From VXPQ01 sp965117025 (lineage in GTDB: Bacteria; Bacteroidota; Rhodothermia; Rhodothermales; VXPQ01): 64,000 bases of DNA. The notes below the pieces were generated by a model, which did no database searches, was not told the DNA's origin, and saw only the letters and a program-made list of their open reading frames with translations. Each line of letters opens with the position of its first letter. The stretch's first letter is position 1. This document shows positions 45,174 to 54,119 of the stretch, one piece after another. Position numbers and translations under genes: made by a program. The DNA is taken from contig OZ220746.1 in NCBI GenBank assembly GCA_965117025.1, forward strand, positions 2,356,001 to 2,420,000, in the 5' to 3' direction.

Positions 45174-46544
45174 ATGTCCCGTTCTTCTTCCGGTTATCTG
45201 CTGCGCCTCGCGCTCATCGCATCGCTCGGCGGGTTTTTGTTCGGCTACGACACGGCGGTTATTTCCGGCACGATCGGGTTCGTAACGGACAAGTTCGGGC
45301 TGGGTCCGGTCATGGAGGGATGGTATGTCAGTTCGGCGCTGATCGGGTGCATTACGGGGGTTTCGGTGGCGGGCTTTTTGAGCGACCGGTTCGGGCGCAG
45401 GCTGATCCTGATGCTGTCCGCCGCGCTGTTTCTGCTTTCCGCGATCGGGTGCGCGTATTCCGGCGGGCATTTCATGCTCATTGTGTACCGGCTTATCGGG
45501 GGTGTGGGCGTGGGCGTGGCCTCCATGCTGTCCCCATTGTATATCTCCGAAGTTTCGCCGTCCCGCGTGCGCGGACGCATGGTGTCCATGTACCAGTTGG
45601 CCATCACGGTCGGCATCCTGTGTTCGTACTTCATAAATGCCTGGCTGCTGCACCGGGCGCCCGGCGTATCCGAAGGCATTTTCGCCGGAGACGAAGTGTG
45701 GCGCGGCATGCTCGGCAGCGAATCCGTGCCTGCGCTGCTTTTTCTTTTGCTCCTCTTCATCGTGCCGGAAAGCCCGCGCTGGCTGGTTGCCCGGAGTCGC
45801 CCCGACGAAGCGCACAAGATTCTGGCGCAGGTGGCGGATGCGGAAACCGCCGCCGGTCAGGTTCAGGAGATCGAAACGACCCTGGCCCAGGAGCCGGAAT
45901 CCTGGAAGCGTATTCTGGGGCATCGCGGCATCCGGTTTTCGATCATACTCGGGGTGGCTCTTGGCTTTTTGACCCAGGTGAGCGGCATCAACGCCATCAT
46001 TTACTATGGCCCGAGGATTCTCGAAGAGGCGGGCTTTACGCTGGGCGATGCGCTGGGCGGACAGGTAGTGATCGGGGTGGTGAATGTGTTGTTCACCCTG
46101 GTCGCCATCTGGAAAATAGACGATCTCGGCAGGAGGCCGCTGCTCATCGGGGGCGTATCGGGGCTGGTCTTTTCGCTGCTGGTCATCGGAGCGCTCTTCC
46201 AGGCCGGCGCGACGGAAGGCCCGTGGCTGCTGATCTTTATTCTGATTTACATCGCCTGCTTTGCGGCGTCGTTCGGACCGGTCATCTGGGTGTTGCTTGC
46301 GGAGATGTACCCGACGCGCGTGCGGGGGCGGGCCATGTCCGTCGCCACCTTTGCCCTGTGGGGCGGTACGGCGCTTGTGGGGCAGACGGTGCCGTGGCTG
46401 CTGGAGACGTTGCAGCCGAGCGGCACGTTCTGGCTGTTCGCCGTGCTGTGCGCTCCGGCTATTTACCTCGGCTGGAAGGTGCTGCCGGAAACGAAGGGCA
46501 AGAGCCTGGAAGAGATTGAAGCCTATTGGATGGGGCGGGGGTAA
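45174..46544 (+). CDS. MFS sugar porter (sugar:H+ symporter family)
   Basis: This 456-residue twelve-helix transporter starts at the ATG at 45174. It carries the sugar-porter signatures: GGFLFGYDTAVISG in helix 1, DRFGRR between helices 2 and 3, RLIGGVGVGVASMLSPLYISEVSPSRVRGR, PESPRWLV at the end of the first half, QVSGINAIIYYGP in helix 7, DDLGRRPL, and PETKGKSLEEIE at the end. It would import a hexose or pentose, probably with a proton. It is controlled most likely by the LysR gene 7 bp upstream. The substrate is not determined by sequence. Confidence 0.92.
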   Translation: MSRSSSGYLLRLALIASLGGFLFGYDTAVISGTIGFVTDKFGLGPVMEGWYVSSALIGCITGVSVAGFLSDRFGRRLILMLSAALFLLSAIGCAYSGGHFMLIVYRLIGGVGVGVASMLSPLYISEVSPSRVRGRMVSMYQLAITVGILCSYFINAWLLHRAPGVSEGIFAGDEVWRGMLGSESVPALLFLLLLFIVPESPRWLVARSRPDEAHKILAQVADAETAAGQVQEIETTLAQEPESWKRILGHRGIRFSIILGVALGFLTQVSGINAIIYYGPRILEEAGFTLGDALGGQVVIGVVNVLFTLVAIWKIDDLGRRPLLIGGVSGLVFSLLVIGALFQAGATEGPWLLIFILIYIACFAASFGPVIWVLLAEMYPTRVRGRAMSVATFALWGGTALVGQTVPWLLETLQPSGTFWLFAVLCAPAIYLGWKVLPETKGKSLEEIEAYWMGRG

Positions 46545-46601
46545 GGGGAGGATACCTCGGCCCCTGCATAGACATAAGGGGATGCTGCGGCCCTTGGTGA
46601 T

Positions 46602-46886
46602 TTACTGAAAGTTCAGCCCGATCAGATTCAGGATACCGATAAAAACAAGGGTACCGGCAATAGCCGTTCCGACGACCCACTTGATGATCCTGGACTCTCC
46701 CTCTTTAACCCCGGCGCGGAGGTCCGAAATTCCCGTCCGTACCTCTGTCCGGACTCCTGCAATTTCGGTTCGTACTTCCGCAATTTCGGTTCGTACTTCC
46801 GCAATCTCGGTCCGTACTTCCGCAATCTCGGTCCGCACGAAGTCCTTCGTGGCAATGCCATGCTCAAGCAGTTCCTTGTACTCCAT
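46602..46886 (-). CDS. short coiled-coil protein with C-terminal membrane anchor
   Basis: This protein of 94 residues starts at the ATG at 46886 (MEYKELLEHGIATKDFV); 46922 is also in frame. The middle consists of successive seven-residue repeats RTEIAEV, an ideal coiled-coil heptad, followed by a hydrophobic helix (WVVGTAIAGTLVFIGILNLIGL). The heptads are encoded by a 21-bp tandem repeat. Proteins of this type are found in phage and bacterial genomes without known role. It would be a membrane-anchored oligomer with its coil in the cytoplasm or periplasm. Confidence 0.65.
   Translation of the reverse strand: MEYKELLEHGIATKDFVRTEIAEVRTEIAEVRTEIAEVRTEIAGVRTEVRTGISDLRAGVKEGESRIIKWVVGTAIAGTLVFIGILNLIGLNFQ
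46761..46842. repeat. 21-bp tandem repeat, four units, inside the coiled-coil gene
   Basis: Units at 46761, 46782, 46803 and 46824 (aat-t/c-tcggt-t/c-cgtacttccgc; the last is partial) differ at two or three bases. Each encodes one RTEIAEV heptad on the minus strand, so copy-number change would lengthen or shorten the coil without a frameshift. Confidence 0.85.
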
Positions 46887-47034
46887 CGTTACCGGCGTTT
46901 GAGAAGAATGGCGCAGCAACATAATTGCATTACGTCTTCTGCCCCGCTTGGGGTCCGGAAAAAATCACAAAATTGCTTTTTACCGGTTTTCGTGGCGTCA
47001 TGCACCATGCGTTACGCTTCATGCCGGGTGGATT

Positions 47035-47096
47035 CGAGAGCATGCGGGCTACAGCGTCGGTTCCATACAGACACCCCCGCCCTGTAAACATAACCC
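47035..47096 (-). repeat. dispersed 60-bp repeat, copy C
   Basis: Read on the minus strand it begins GGTTATGTTT and contains GGTGTCTGTATGGA, then extends to CATGCTCTCGAA. It aligns over its whole length with 53997-54059 and in part with 53923-53956. The copies translate to a common VMFxGxxCLYG pattern. Confidence 0.65.
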
Positions 47097-47149
47097 TTTG
47101 AGGATAAATAAACGTGAACAAGCGACCGGATCAGTGGCGACGCAGGGCG

Positions 47150-47270
47150 ATCTCTACGCTGTGCTTCTTCCGGAATTATATCCGGTTCGGACGAAACTCG
47201 AAACGTTCGAGGAGTTCGGCTGGTGTACACTATCAATACGGACGGAGAGTTATCTTTGTCTTGAACAAAG
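47150..47270 (-). mobile_element. degenerate IS3-family OrfA remnant
   Basis: The minus strand contains TPAELLERFEFRPNRI followed by a stop and FRKK, the counterpart of the OrfA segment TPAEFTERFEVHPNQI at 49260-49394. Small indels break the frame upstream. The stretch from about 46887 to 47650 holds no gene apart from this remnant and a short dispersed repeat. Confidence 0.6.
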
Positions 47271-47650
47271 AACTACAGATTGGCCTTGGGGTATGATGAA
47301 ACCGAGATGAATCGGAACCGTAGATGCGTCCTTGAACTTGCTCTCGGATGACGCGGTCGGACCTCGCTTGCGGGCCGGCGAGAGATGCCGTATCCGCGCA
47401 GCGCCATCCACTGTAGGAACCCCGCACAGCCTGCAGGGCATCGCTCCGGCGCAAGTCAAACTCGCATGTCACGGCACGGCAGTGCTGTTTTGCACATTTT
47501 TCGCCGTGTTTGTCGCCATATTGGCCTTTGGGGCCAAATCGGTGGGTCTTCAACCTGCAATATCCGGCATCGGTGCAAACTCAACCCTGTGTCGGTGTTG
47601 ATCCCACTGATTCACCTGGCGCACCGAAAACCCGTTTTTTCCACGGGTTC

Positions 47651-48760
47651 TTAGTTATCGTAGCGCCATCCCTCGACAGTCATGTTGGTCCCGTTCAGGT
47701 CACCATAGACACTGATCGGCAGTCCAAGAATGGTGGACGGAAGTCCCACTCCAGATGCAAATGTGAGTGTGTATGTTGTTCCTCCAGCGACGAAGCTCGA
47801 TAGGCCGTCGTAGTCCTCGTCTCCAACAAGAAAATCCTTGTCGGTGGCGTACTCCCAATCGTATGCTGTCTGTGTACCATCCTCGACAGCAAATTTTATT
47901 AGTTTGGATGCAGATCCGGACGGCTTTGCTTCATCAATATCTATGAGATCAGCCCAGGTAATAGCCCCATCGCAGCTCGTGTCGCCGCCGCCATGCTCCT
48001 TGATTTCATCTGGAATGCCGTGGTAAATCGCATAACACATCTCATATCCACCTATGCCGGGGACATCCGTGCCACTGCATCTCGCAGCGCTTTCGCCCGT
48101 GCAGTCAATGGTTTCTTCGTCAAATATACCCTCTATGGACCATGCCCAGACATCAGGGGGTAGGGACTGATGCTCATCCAGCCAGTGAGCGAGAAAGTGA
48201 TCGTCTGTACCGCTTCCCTCAGAACGTATAGTGTCATATATCAGGTACGTCGTGTAGGGCTCGAGCAGGTCATCATTATCCGTGTCTTCACATTTGTTAA
48301 CGCCTGCATATTCGTTTTCCCTTAGCCCGATAACCAAGTTGTAACCCTTAGATACGCCAGTCCAAGATGTGCATTCGTGATCATACGATTTCCTTGCAAT
48401 GGTCGGGTGGTCGCCCATAATCGGAACGAAATTAAATTCCGTGGCCAAGTAGTCGTGCATGATACTTTCACCATCCTCATTCTCCGCACCTTCTCCCCAG
48501 CAAGATTTCAGCAATAGTTCGCCTATTGCAATCGACTGAGTCTCAAAGTCCTCTTCGCATGGCAGGGTGTCCGTTGCATAGGACAAGGCCCTTTGCCGGG
48601 GTGCTGACGAGGATTCTTCAAGTGACAGGGTCTTGTCATCAGCAAGCACCTTGCTCTGTGTTATTTGGGCATCGTCGCACGAGGCGATCCAAGGCAGGAC
48701 CAGAATGCCGATTCCCAATCGCAAGACAGGAGTAAATACCTGAAAGCATATGCAGCGCAT
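47651..48760 (-). CDS. hypothetical lipoprotein, unknown function
   Basis: This protein of 369 residues has a lipoprotein signal (MRCICFQVFTPVLRLGIGILVLPWIASC, lipobox IASC) and an acidic, cysteine-containing mature part (KCEDTDNDD, DETIDCTGESAARCSG, GGGDTSCDGAITWADLIDIDEA). DTSCDGAITWADLIDID resembles a dockerin-like or calcium-loop segment but only once. I recognise no family. It is an orphan between two IS3 remnants and is less GC-rich than its neighbours, which suggests it was acquired. Confidence 0.65.
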   Translation of the reverse strand: MRCICFQVFTPVLRLGIGILVLPWIASCDDAQITQSKVLADDKTLSLEESSSAPRQRALSYATDTLPCEEDFETQSIAIGELLLKSCWGEGAENEDGESIMHDYLATEFNFVPIMGDHPTIARKSYDHECTSWTGVSKGYNLVIGLRENEYAGVNKCEDTDNDDLLEPYTTYLIYDTIRSEGSGTDDHFLAHWLDEHQSLPPDVWAWSIEGIFDEETIDCTGESAARCSGTDVPGIGGYEMCYAIYHGIPDEIKEHGGGDTSCDGAITWADLIDIDEAKPSGSASKLIKFAVEDGTQTAYDWEYATDKDFLVGDEDYDGLSSFVAGGTTYTLTFASGVGLPSTILGLPISVYGDLNGTNMTVEGWRYDN

Positions 48761-49009
48761 GGAATTATAGAGTCTTTTTAAGGGATCAGAAAGTCAAGAT
48801 CATCGACCCGCTCGACTATCGGCCAGTGCGGATCACTGGTCTTCATAGTATACAAAGATTGAGAGTATACACACCTCTTTCTTGAGTACCAATATACCAC
48901 CACGATTCACCTGGATTTCATCTTCCCGGTCTGCTTGATGATCCGGGTTACCGAGAAATGATCCGAAAAACCCCGACATTTTTTCGCGGATTTAAGTATA
49001 CTGTCGCTT

Positions 49010-49394
49010 CGGGTTATGCCGCGTACACGTTGTCCAGCCAGCGACCCTTCCAGTCCATAGAAATGCGCCCGCCGGTGCGCCTTCAGTGCACCCGTGAATG
49101 CCTCTATCGGTCGTGACCGAGCGCCTTCGATAAACAATCCTTCTCCACCGATAATTCCTCGATCTTTGCGCGAAGCGCCTGAATCTTCCTGTCGCGTTCG
49201 CCGGGAACGTTGCGACTTCGGAAAAACGCCTCCTCGGCGCTCTCCAGCAACTGTTTCTTTTAGGGCTGTATCTGGTTCGGGTGCACCTCAAAGCGTTCTG
49301 TGAATTCGGCCGGCGTGCTGTCGCCACGAACGGCAGCAAGAGCTAACTTCGCCCTGAACGAAGAACGACGAATTCTGCGCGTTCGTTTTGACAT
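49010..49394 (-). mobile_element. IS3-family transposase remnant (OrfA with premature stop, OrfB fragment)
   Basis: From the ATG at 49394 the minus strand encodes MSKRTRRIRRSSFRAKLALAAVRGDSTPAEFTERFEVHPNQIQP, typical IS3 OrfA. A stop stands where the family has a Trp (QQWKKQLLE). The frame resumes KKQLLESAEEAFFRSRN...KIQALRAKIEELSVEKDCLSKALGHDR and stops at 49104. Further on, around 49060-49013, ISMDWKGRWLDNV matches the OrfB region before the last catalytic Glu. The bulk of OrfB is missing. The remaining 48761-49525 interval holds nothing else I can support. Confidence 0.8.
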
Positions 49395-49525
49395 GGGTTC
49401 CCGCCATGTCGATTCAATCGAAACAAAGTCGCAACAGTACACCTTAAATTCCGCCAAAATCTGTCCAATCAAGCCGAACCGCCTCTGCCCGCCCGCAGCC
49501 GTCACTATCTCCCCCACCAAAATCC

Positions 49526-50317
49526 ATGGGATCCGCACAAACCTACTACGACAAAACCATTAACCTGCTGGAACGTCTGCGGGATACGCAGCTTCCCCAC
49601 ATCGAGCAGGCTGCCGAGTTGTGCGCCGAGCGCATCGCCAGAGGGGGGCTCGTATTTCTCTTCGGCGCCGGGCACTCCCGGATGATGTGTGAGGAAATGA
49701 CCCCGAGGCAAGGCGGCTTTGTGGGTTTCGTGGCCCTCGTGGAGCACGCCATTTCGAATCATTCCTCCATTGTGGGGGCGAATGGCCTCCGCGGACCGCT
49801 TTTTCTCGAGAAATACGAGGGCTATGCCGAAGAAATTCTGAAAGGATTCCGTTTCGGCCCGCATGACGCATTCATTATCATTTCGACATCCGGGATTCGC
49901 CCGCTCATCGTGGAAATGGCGCTGGGCGCGCAGCGCCGCGGCATGCCGGTGATCGGTATCTTGTCCCGGCATCATTGCGAGCAATCGCCGCCGGCCCATT
50001 CCTCCGGCAAGAAACTCGTGGATGTCGCCGATGTGGTGCTGGACAACCTGTCTCCTCCGGGGGATTGCGTACTGGAGCTGGAAGGAATGGAGTGGCGTAC
50101 GGGCCCCGTGTCCACTGTCACAGGTGGCATGTTGATCAACATGTTGCGCGTGGAGGTGGCGGAGCGGCTCCTTGCAAACGGCATCTGCCCGGAGGTGCTT
50201 CCAAGTCACCAGTTCGTGGGCGACACGAGCGCCGAGGAACAACTGGATCGTTTTTACGAGGCCTACCGCAAGAGCCTGGCGCACATGTATACCGGGAATA
50301 ACTCGGAGCATGCCTGA
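49526..50317 (+). CDS. SIS-domain sugar isomerase-like protein (UPF0309 type)
   Basis: This protein of 263 residues has a sugar-isomerase (SIS) fold: LVFLFGAGHSRMMCEEMTPRQGGFVGFVALVE, AFIIISTSGIRPLIVEMALGAQRRGMPVIGILS, and a helical C-terminus. Proteins of this group bind phosphosugars and are often annotated as UPF0309; the exact reaction is unknown. The stop overlaps the ROK gene by 8 bp, so the pair is translated together. The run SIS-ROK-amidohydrolase-lactonase suggests catabolism of an amino sugar or its derivative. Confidence 0.82.
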   Translation: MGSAQTYYDKTINLLERLRDTQLPHIEQAAELCAERIARGGLVFLFGAGHSRMMCEEMTPRQGGFVGFVALVEHAISNHSSIVGANGLRGPLFLEKYEGYAEEILKGFRFGPHDAFIIISTSGIRPLIVEMALGAQRRGMPVIGILSRHHCEQSPPAHSSGKKLVDVADVVLDNLSPPGDCVLELEGMEWRTGPVSTVTGGMLINMLRVEVAERLLANGICPEVLPSHQFVGDTSAEEQLDRFYEAYRKSLAHMYTGNNSEHA

Positions 50318-51308
50318 GGAATACGTCATAGGATTCGATGTCGGGGGGACCCGTATCAAGAGCGGGGCCGTATCGGCCTCCGGCGAACTGACGGAGCCGG
50401 GCGTCCGGCCGTCGGGGTTCTCCTTGCCGCCGGAGGAGATTCTTGGCGCCATGGCGGAAGAGACGGAACGGATTTCGGAAGCCCTCGGGCGCCGGCCTGC
50501 GGCAATCGGACTCGGATTTCCCGGCGCCGTCGATCCGGAATTCGGGAGCGTGCTCCTGCCCGGCAAACTGAAAGTGGAGGGGTTTCCCATTGTGCCTCGT
50601 CTGACGGAGGCCACGGGCGTCCCGGTCATTGCGGACAACGATGCGCGCCTGTGTATTCTTGCGGAAGCCCGCTACGGGTTAGCGCAAGGCCGCAAGTGGG
50701 TCGTCACGATTACGCTGGGAACCGGTGTGGGATCGGGGGTGATGCTCGACGGCAAGGTGCTCCGCGATCCGCATCTTATGTTCGGCACGCAGGCGAGCCA
50801 CATCATTCAGGATGCGCATAGCGACCGGCGCTGCATTACGCGGGGGATGGGCACCGCCAATATCTTATGCGCGGCGGCGAGTCTCGCCATGATGGCGCGG
50901 GATGGCCTTCAGCGCGGGTTGCCGTCGGTGCTCAACGACTTGTATTTCGAGAACCCTCATGCCGTCGATTTCGCGGCGGTCATCCGCGGGGTGGAAGAGA
51001 AAGACGCCTTGTGTCTGGATGTCCTGGATCGGTGGACAACGGCCCTCGGATGGTTTCTGGTCAGCGTGGTGCATATGTACGCCCCTGAAATCATTATTCT
51101 TGGAGGCGGGGGCGCAAACGCCGCAGAACATTTTCTGGACCGGGTGCAGGCGCACATCGACGGGCATGTTTTTCGATACCCGCGGGGAAGTTCGGTCCCT
51201 GTCGTACTTTCGGAATTGGGAAATCATGCAGGAGTTCTCGGCGCGGCGGCGCTTGCCTGGGAACGGGCGGAGCGTGCAGCATCGGGCGAGCAGGGAGACG
51301 CAGGGTGA
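50310..51308 (+). CDS. ROK-family sugar kinase-like protein with altered zinc motif
   Basis: This 332-residue protein starts at the ATG at 50310 inside the end of the SIS gene. The ROK features are present: phosphate loop GFDVGGTRIKSGAVS, AIGLGFPGAVDPEFG, catalytic Asp in VIADNDARLCILAEARYG and ITLGTGVGSGVMLDGKV. Where ROK proteins carry GH...CxCGxxGCxE, this one has ASHIIQDAHSDRRCITRGMGTANILCA, so the zinc cluster is incomplete. It may be a kinase with a different substrate, or may have lost catalysis. Its lack of a DNA-binding domain argues against a repressor. Confidence 0.83.
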   Translation: MPEEYVIGFDVGGTRIKSGAVSASGELTEPGVRPSGFSLPPEEILGAMAEETERISEALGRRPAAIGLGFPGAVDPEFGSVLLPGKLKVEGFPIVPRLTEATGVPVIADNDARLCILAEARYGLAQGRKWVVTITLGTGVGSGVMLDGKVLRDPHLMFGTQASHIIQDAHSDRRCITRGMGTANILCAAASLAMMARDGLQRGLPSVLNDLYFENPHAVDFAAVIRGVEEKDALCLDVLDRWTTALGWFLVSVVHMYAPEIIILGGGGANAAEHFLDRVQAHIDGHVFRYPRGSSVPVVLSELGNHAGVLGAAALAWERAERAASGEQGDAG

Positions 51309-51474
51309 TCGGGCGGTAGAGGGCGAATGGCGGCTCGGGTGCGGTGCGGGTGCAGGGCGGCAAAGCGCAGGGGTAGCAGGGAGGCTGGGCGTTTCCCTGT
51401 CCAAGTGTAGTGCGGGATTAGCAAAAGAGGGCAAAATTACTTTGCGGACGTAATCAGAGTATCCTAAAGAAACA

Positions 51475-52881
51475 ATGAAGTCACATTTCGTAACATCTTC
51501 TTCGTGTCTGATAGCCTGTTTGCTCATATTCATGGCGGGAAGCGTTGCCGGAGAGGACAGGCCGGCGCAACAGAATAATAGTGGTAGTGATATATCCCGC
51601 TCCGTTCCTGTGACATCCTACGATGCTCCCTTGACACCTTCCGACACCCCCTCGATATTTCCCGACGCCTTGACATCCTCCGACACTCCCTCGATACCGC
51701 CTGACACCCTGGACCTGCTCATTTCGGGCGGACACGTCATCGACCCGAAAAACGGCGTGGACGGCGTGCGCGACGTGGGAATCGCCGATGGGCGCATCGC
51801 CGAAGTGGCCGAACATATCGATCCCGCGCGGGCGAAACAGGTGGTGGATGCCTCCGAGCTCTATGTAGCACCGGGTTTCATCGACCTGCACGCCCATGTA
51901 TTTCACGGCACCACGGCGGACAACTATCTGGCGAACAGCTACGGCAGCCTGCCGCCGGACGCCTTCACCTTCCGGTCCGGCGTGACGACGATCGTGGATA
52001 CGGGCGGGCCCGGTTGGCGCACTCTCCGCACATTCATCGAACAAACCGTGGACCATGCGGAAACCCGGGTGCTGGCGTTCCTGAATATCGTGGGTCAGGG
52101 GATGAAGGGGGAGCCTATCGAGCAGGACCTGTCCGACATGGACCCCAAACTGACGGCGATGGCCGCCGGGCTGCACGCGGATGTGGTTGTGGGCGTGAAA
52201 CTGGCCCACTACCTCGGACCGGACTGGACTCCCGTGGAACGGGCTGTGGAGGCGGGACGGCAAGCCGGTATGCCCGTAATGATCGATTTCGGGAGAGCCG
52301 AGCCCCCGTTGCCGCTGCGAGAGCTTTTCCTGGATTACCTTCGCCCCGGCGACATCTTTACTCATGCGTATGCGGCGGTATCACGCCGCGAAGCCATTGT
52401 GGAGGATGGAGTGCTGCGGCCTTTTGTGCTTGAAGCGGCGGAGCGCGGCATTGTGTTCGATGTGGGGCATGGCGGCGGCAGCTTCGTCTATTCCGTAGCC
52501 GTTCCTGCCGTGGAAGCAGGCCTCTGGCCGCACACGATCAGCACGGACCTGCATACCGGCAGCATGAATCACGGGATGAAGGATATGGCGAATGTCATGT
52601 CCAAATTTCTCAATCTCGGCATGCCGCTCGAAGAAGTGATCCGTGCCTCGACCTGGACCCCGGCGCAAGTGATCCAGCGGGACGAACTGGGGCATCTGGA
52701 TGTGGGGGCCGAGGCGGATGTGACGGTGTTCCGGGTCCGTGCAGGAAATTTCGGATTCTGGGATATAGAAGGGTATCGGATGGATGGCGCCCATAAAATC
52801 GAGGCGGAACTCACCATGCGGGCGGGCCGCGTGGTGTGGGATTTGAATGGTATTTCCAAAGAAGCATGGGTACAGGAATGA
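51475..52881 (+). CDS. exported amidohydrolase-superfamily metallohydrolase (deacetylase-like)
   Basis: This protein of 468 residues has an N-terminal signal (MKSHFVTSSSCLIACLLIFMAGSVAG) and a low-complexity linker containing a repeated SDTPSI..PD. The amidohydrolase domain follows: DLLISGGHVIDPKNGVDG, metal-binding GFIDLHAHVFHG, SGVTTIVDTGG, a probable Lys ligand in VVGVKLAHYLG, His in IFTHAYAA, VFDVGHGGGSFVY and ISTDLHTGS with the last Asp. It resembles the dihydroorotase/deacetylase group of unknown substrate (N-acetyl or cyclic amide). It overlaps the lactonase start (ATGA), 166 bp after the ROK gene. Confidence 0.82.
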   Translation: MKSHFVTSSSCLIACLLIFMAGSVAGEDRPAQQNNSGSDISRSVPVTSYDAPLTPSDTPSIFPDALTSSDTPSIPPDTLDLLISGGHVIDPKNGVDGVRDVGIADGRIAEVAEHIDPARAKQVVDASELYVAPGFIDLHAHVFHGTTADNYLANSYGSLPPDAFTFRSGVTTIVDTGGPGWRTLRTFIEQTVDHAETRVLAFLNIVGQGMKGEPIEQDLSDMDPKLTAMAAGLHADVVVGVKLAHYLGPDWTPVERAVEAGRQAGMPVMIDFGRAEPPLPLRELFLDYLRPGDIFTHAYAAVSRREAIVEDGVLRPFVLEAAERGIVFDVGHGGGSFVYSVAVPAVEAGLWPHTISTDLHTGSMNHGMKDMANVMSKFLNLGMPLEEVIRASTWTPAQVIQRDELGHLDVGAEADVTVFRVRAGNFGFWDIEGYRMDGAHKIEAELTMRAGRVVWDLNGISKEAWVQE

Positions 52882-53918
52882 CTTTTTACGCAGGGACGTA
52901 TTCGGAGCGGGGAAGCAAGGGGATCTACACCGGGCAATTCGATCTGCAAACCGGCGCGATGCAGATCACCGGCCATGTCGGAGGTATACAGAATCCTTCC
53001 TTCCTGACCCTTGACGCCTCCGGGAAGGTTTTATATGCGGTCAGCGAGACGCTCGAATTCGAGGGGGTGTTCGGCGGGGGGCTGCATGCGTTCGGCGTCG
53101 ACAATGGCTTGCATGCGATCAATGCGGTACCCACGCACGGCACGGATCCGTGCTATGTGGCGCTTACGCCGGACGGGCAGTTCGTGCTCGTTTCCAATTA
53201 CAGCAGCGGGAGCCTCGCCGTGTTTGCGGTGCGCGAGGATGGCGGGGTAAGCGAGGCGGTTACTTTCGTGCAGCACGAGGGGGCTTCCGGCGTGAATCCT
53301 GCGCGGCAGGAAGGGCCACATGCGCATTGCATCGTGCCCGATGCGACGGGCCGGTATGCAGTGGTGGCCGACCTGGGACAGGATCGCGTGCTGGTGTACC
53401 AACTTGGCGAGGACGGTAGCCTGCATTCTGTAGATCAGTCCCCGATCGATCTGGCGCCGGGCGCCGGTCCCCGGCATTTCGTGTTCCATCCCGACGGGGC
53501 TCGCGCCTTCGTGATCAACGAGTTAGGTTCCACGGTAACGGCTTTCGACTGGGACGCTGCACAGGGCAGGCTCACGGAAACGCAGACGATCACCACGTTG
53601 CCGGAGGATTTTATCGAGCGAAACGATTCGGCAGACCTGCATGTGCATCCGAACGGGCGGTTTCTGTATGGATCGAACCGAGGCCACGATAGCATCGCGG
53701 TATTCGAAATCGCTTCGGATGGATTGCGGCCTGTGCAGCACATCCATACCGGCGGGCACTGGCCGCGCAATTTCTGCATCCATGACCGTTTCCTGCTGGT
53801 AGCCAACCGGCACACGGACCGTATTGCCGTTTTTGAGATCGACGAGGGGACCGGGAAGTTGTCCGCGACCGGTCAGGGGCTCGATATGCCTTCCCCTGTG
53901 TGCATTTGTTTTGCCTGA
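52878..53918 (+). CDS. lactonase-family seven-bladed beta-propeller (6-phosphogluconolactonase-like)
   Basis: This 346-residue protein starts at the ATG at 52878 (MTFYAGTYSERGSKGIYTGQFD), overlapping the stop of the amidohydrolase gene. Blades such as PSFLTLDASGKVLYAVSE, PCYVALTPDGQFVLVSNYSSGSLAVF, PHAHCIVPDATGRYAVVADLGQDRVLVY, ARHF-like GPRHFVFHPDGARAFVINE, ADLHVHPNGRFLYGSNRGHDSIAVF and HWPRNFCI follow the YbhE/Pgl family. It would open a sugar lactone. There is no signal peptide, so it is cytoplasmic, while the amidohydrolase before it is exported. Confidence 0.85.
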   Translation: MTFYAGTYSERGSKGIYTGQFDLQTGAMQITGHVGGIQNPSFLTLDASGKVLYAVSETLEFEGVFGGGLHAFGVDNGLHAINAVPTHGTDPCYVALTPDGQFVLVSNYSSGSLAVFAVREDGGVSEAVTFVQHEGASGVNPARQEGPHAHCIVPDATGRYAVVADLGQDRVLVYQLGEDGSLHSVDQSPIDLAPGAGPRHFVFHPDGARAFVINELGSTVTAFDWDAAQGRLTETQTITTLPEDFIERNDSADLHVHPNGRFLYGSNRGHDSIAVFEIASDGLRPVQHIHTGGHWPRNFCIHDRFLLVANRHTDRIAVFEIDEGTGKLSATGQGLDMPSPVCICFA

Positions 53919-53922
53919 AGGG

Positions 53923-53956
53923 AGTTATGTTTGAAGGGAGCAGGTGTCTGTATGGA
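53923..53956 (+). repeat. dispersed repeat, copy A (partial)
   Basis: AGTTATGTTTGAAGGG.GCAGGTGTCTGTATGGA matches the first part of the copy at 53997 and the minus-strand copy at 47035-47096. It lies just after the lactonase stop. Confidence 0.65.
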
Positions 53957-53996
53957 CTTGCCCTGGTTTCATGCTGCAACGGGTCATTACCCTACA

Positions 53997-54059
53997 GGTT
54001 ATGTTTGAGGGAAACAGGTGTCTGTATGGATCCGTTGTCGTAACCCGTATGCACTCGAA
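53997..54059 (+). repeat. dispersed 60-bp repeat, copy B
   Basis: Begins GGTTATGTTTGAGGG, contains CAGGTGTCTGTATGGA and ends near GCACTCGAAA. It lies 74 bp after copy A in the same orientation, in the leader of the TolB-like gene. The 201-bp gap 53919-54119 consists largely of these two copies. Confidence 0.65.
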
Positions 54060-54119
54060 ATCTCTGAAATCCGCTCGAATCCGTACCCCCTCCACCCCGA
54101 ACCCATACGTATATTTCTC

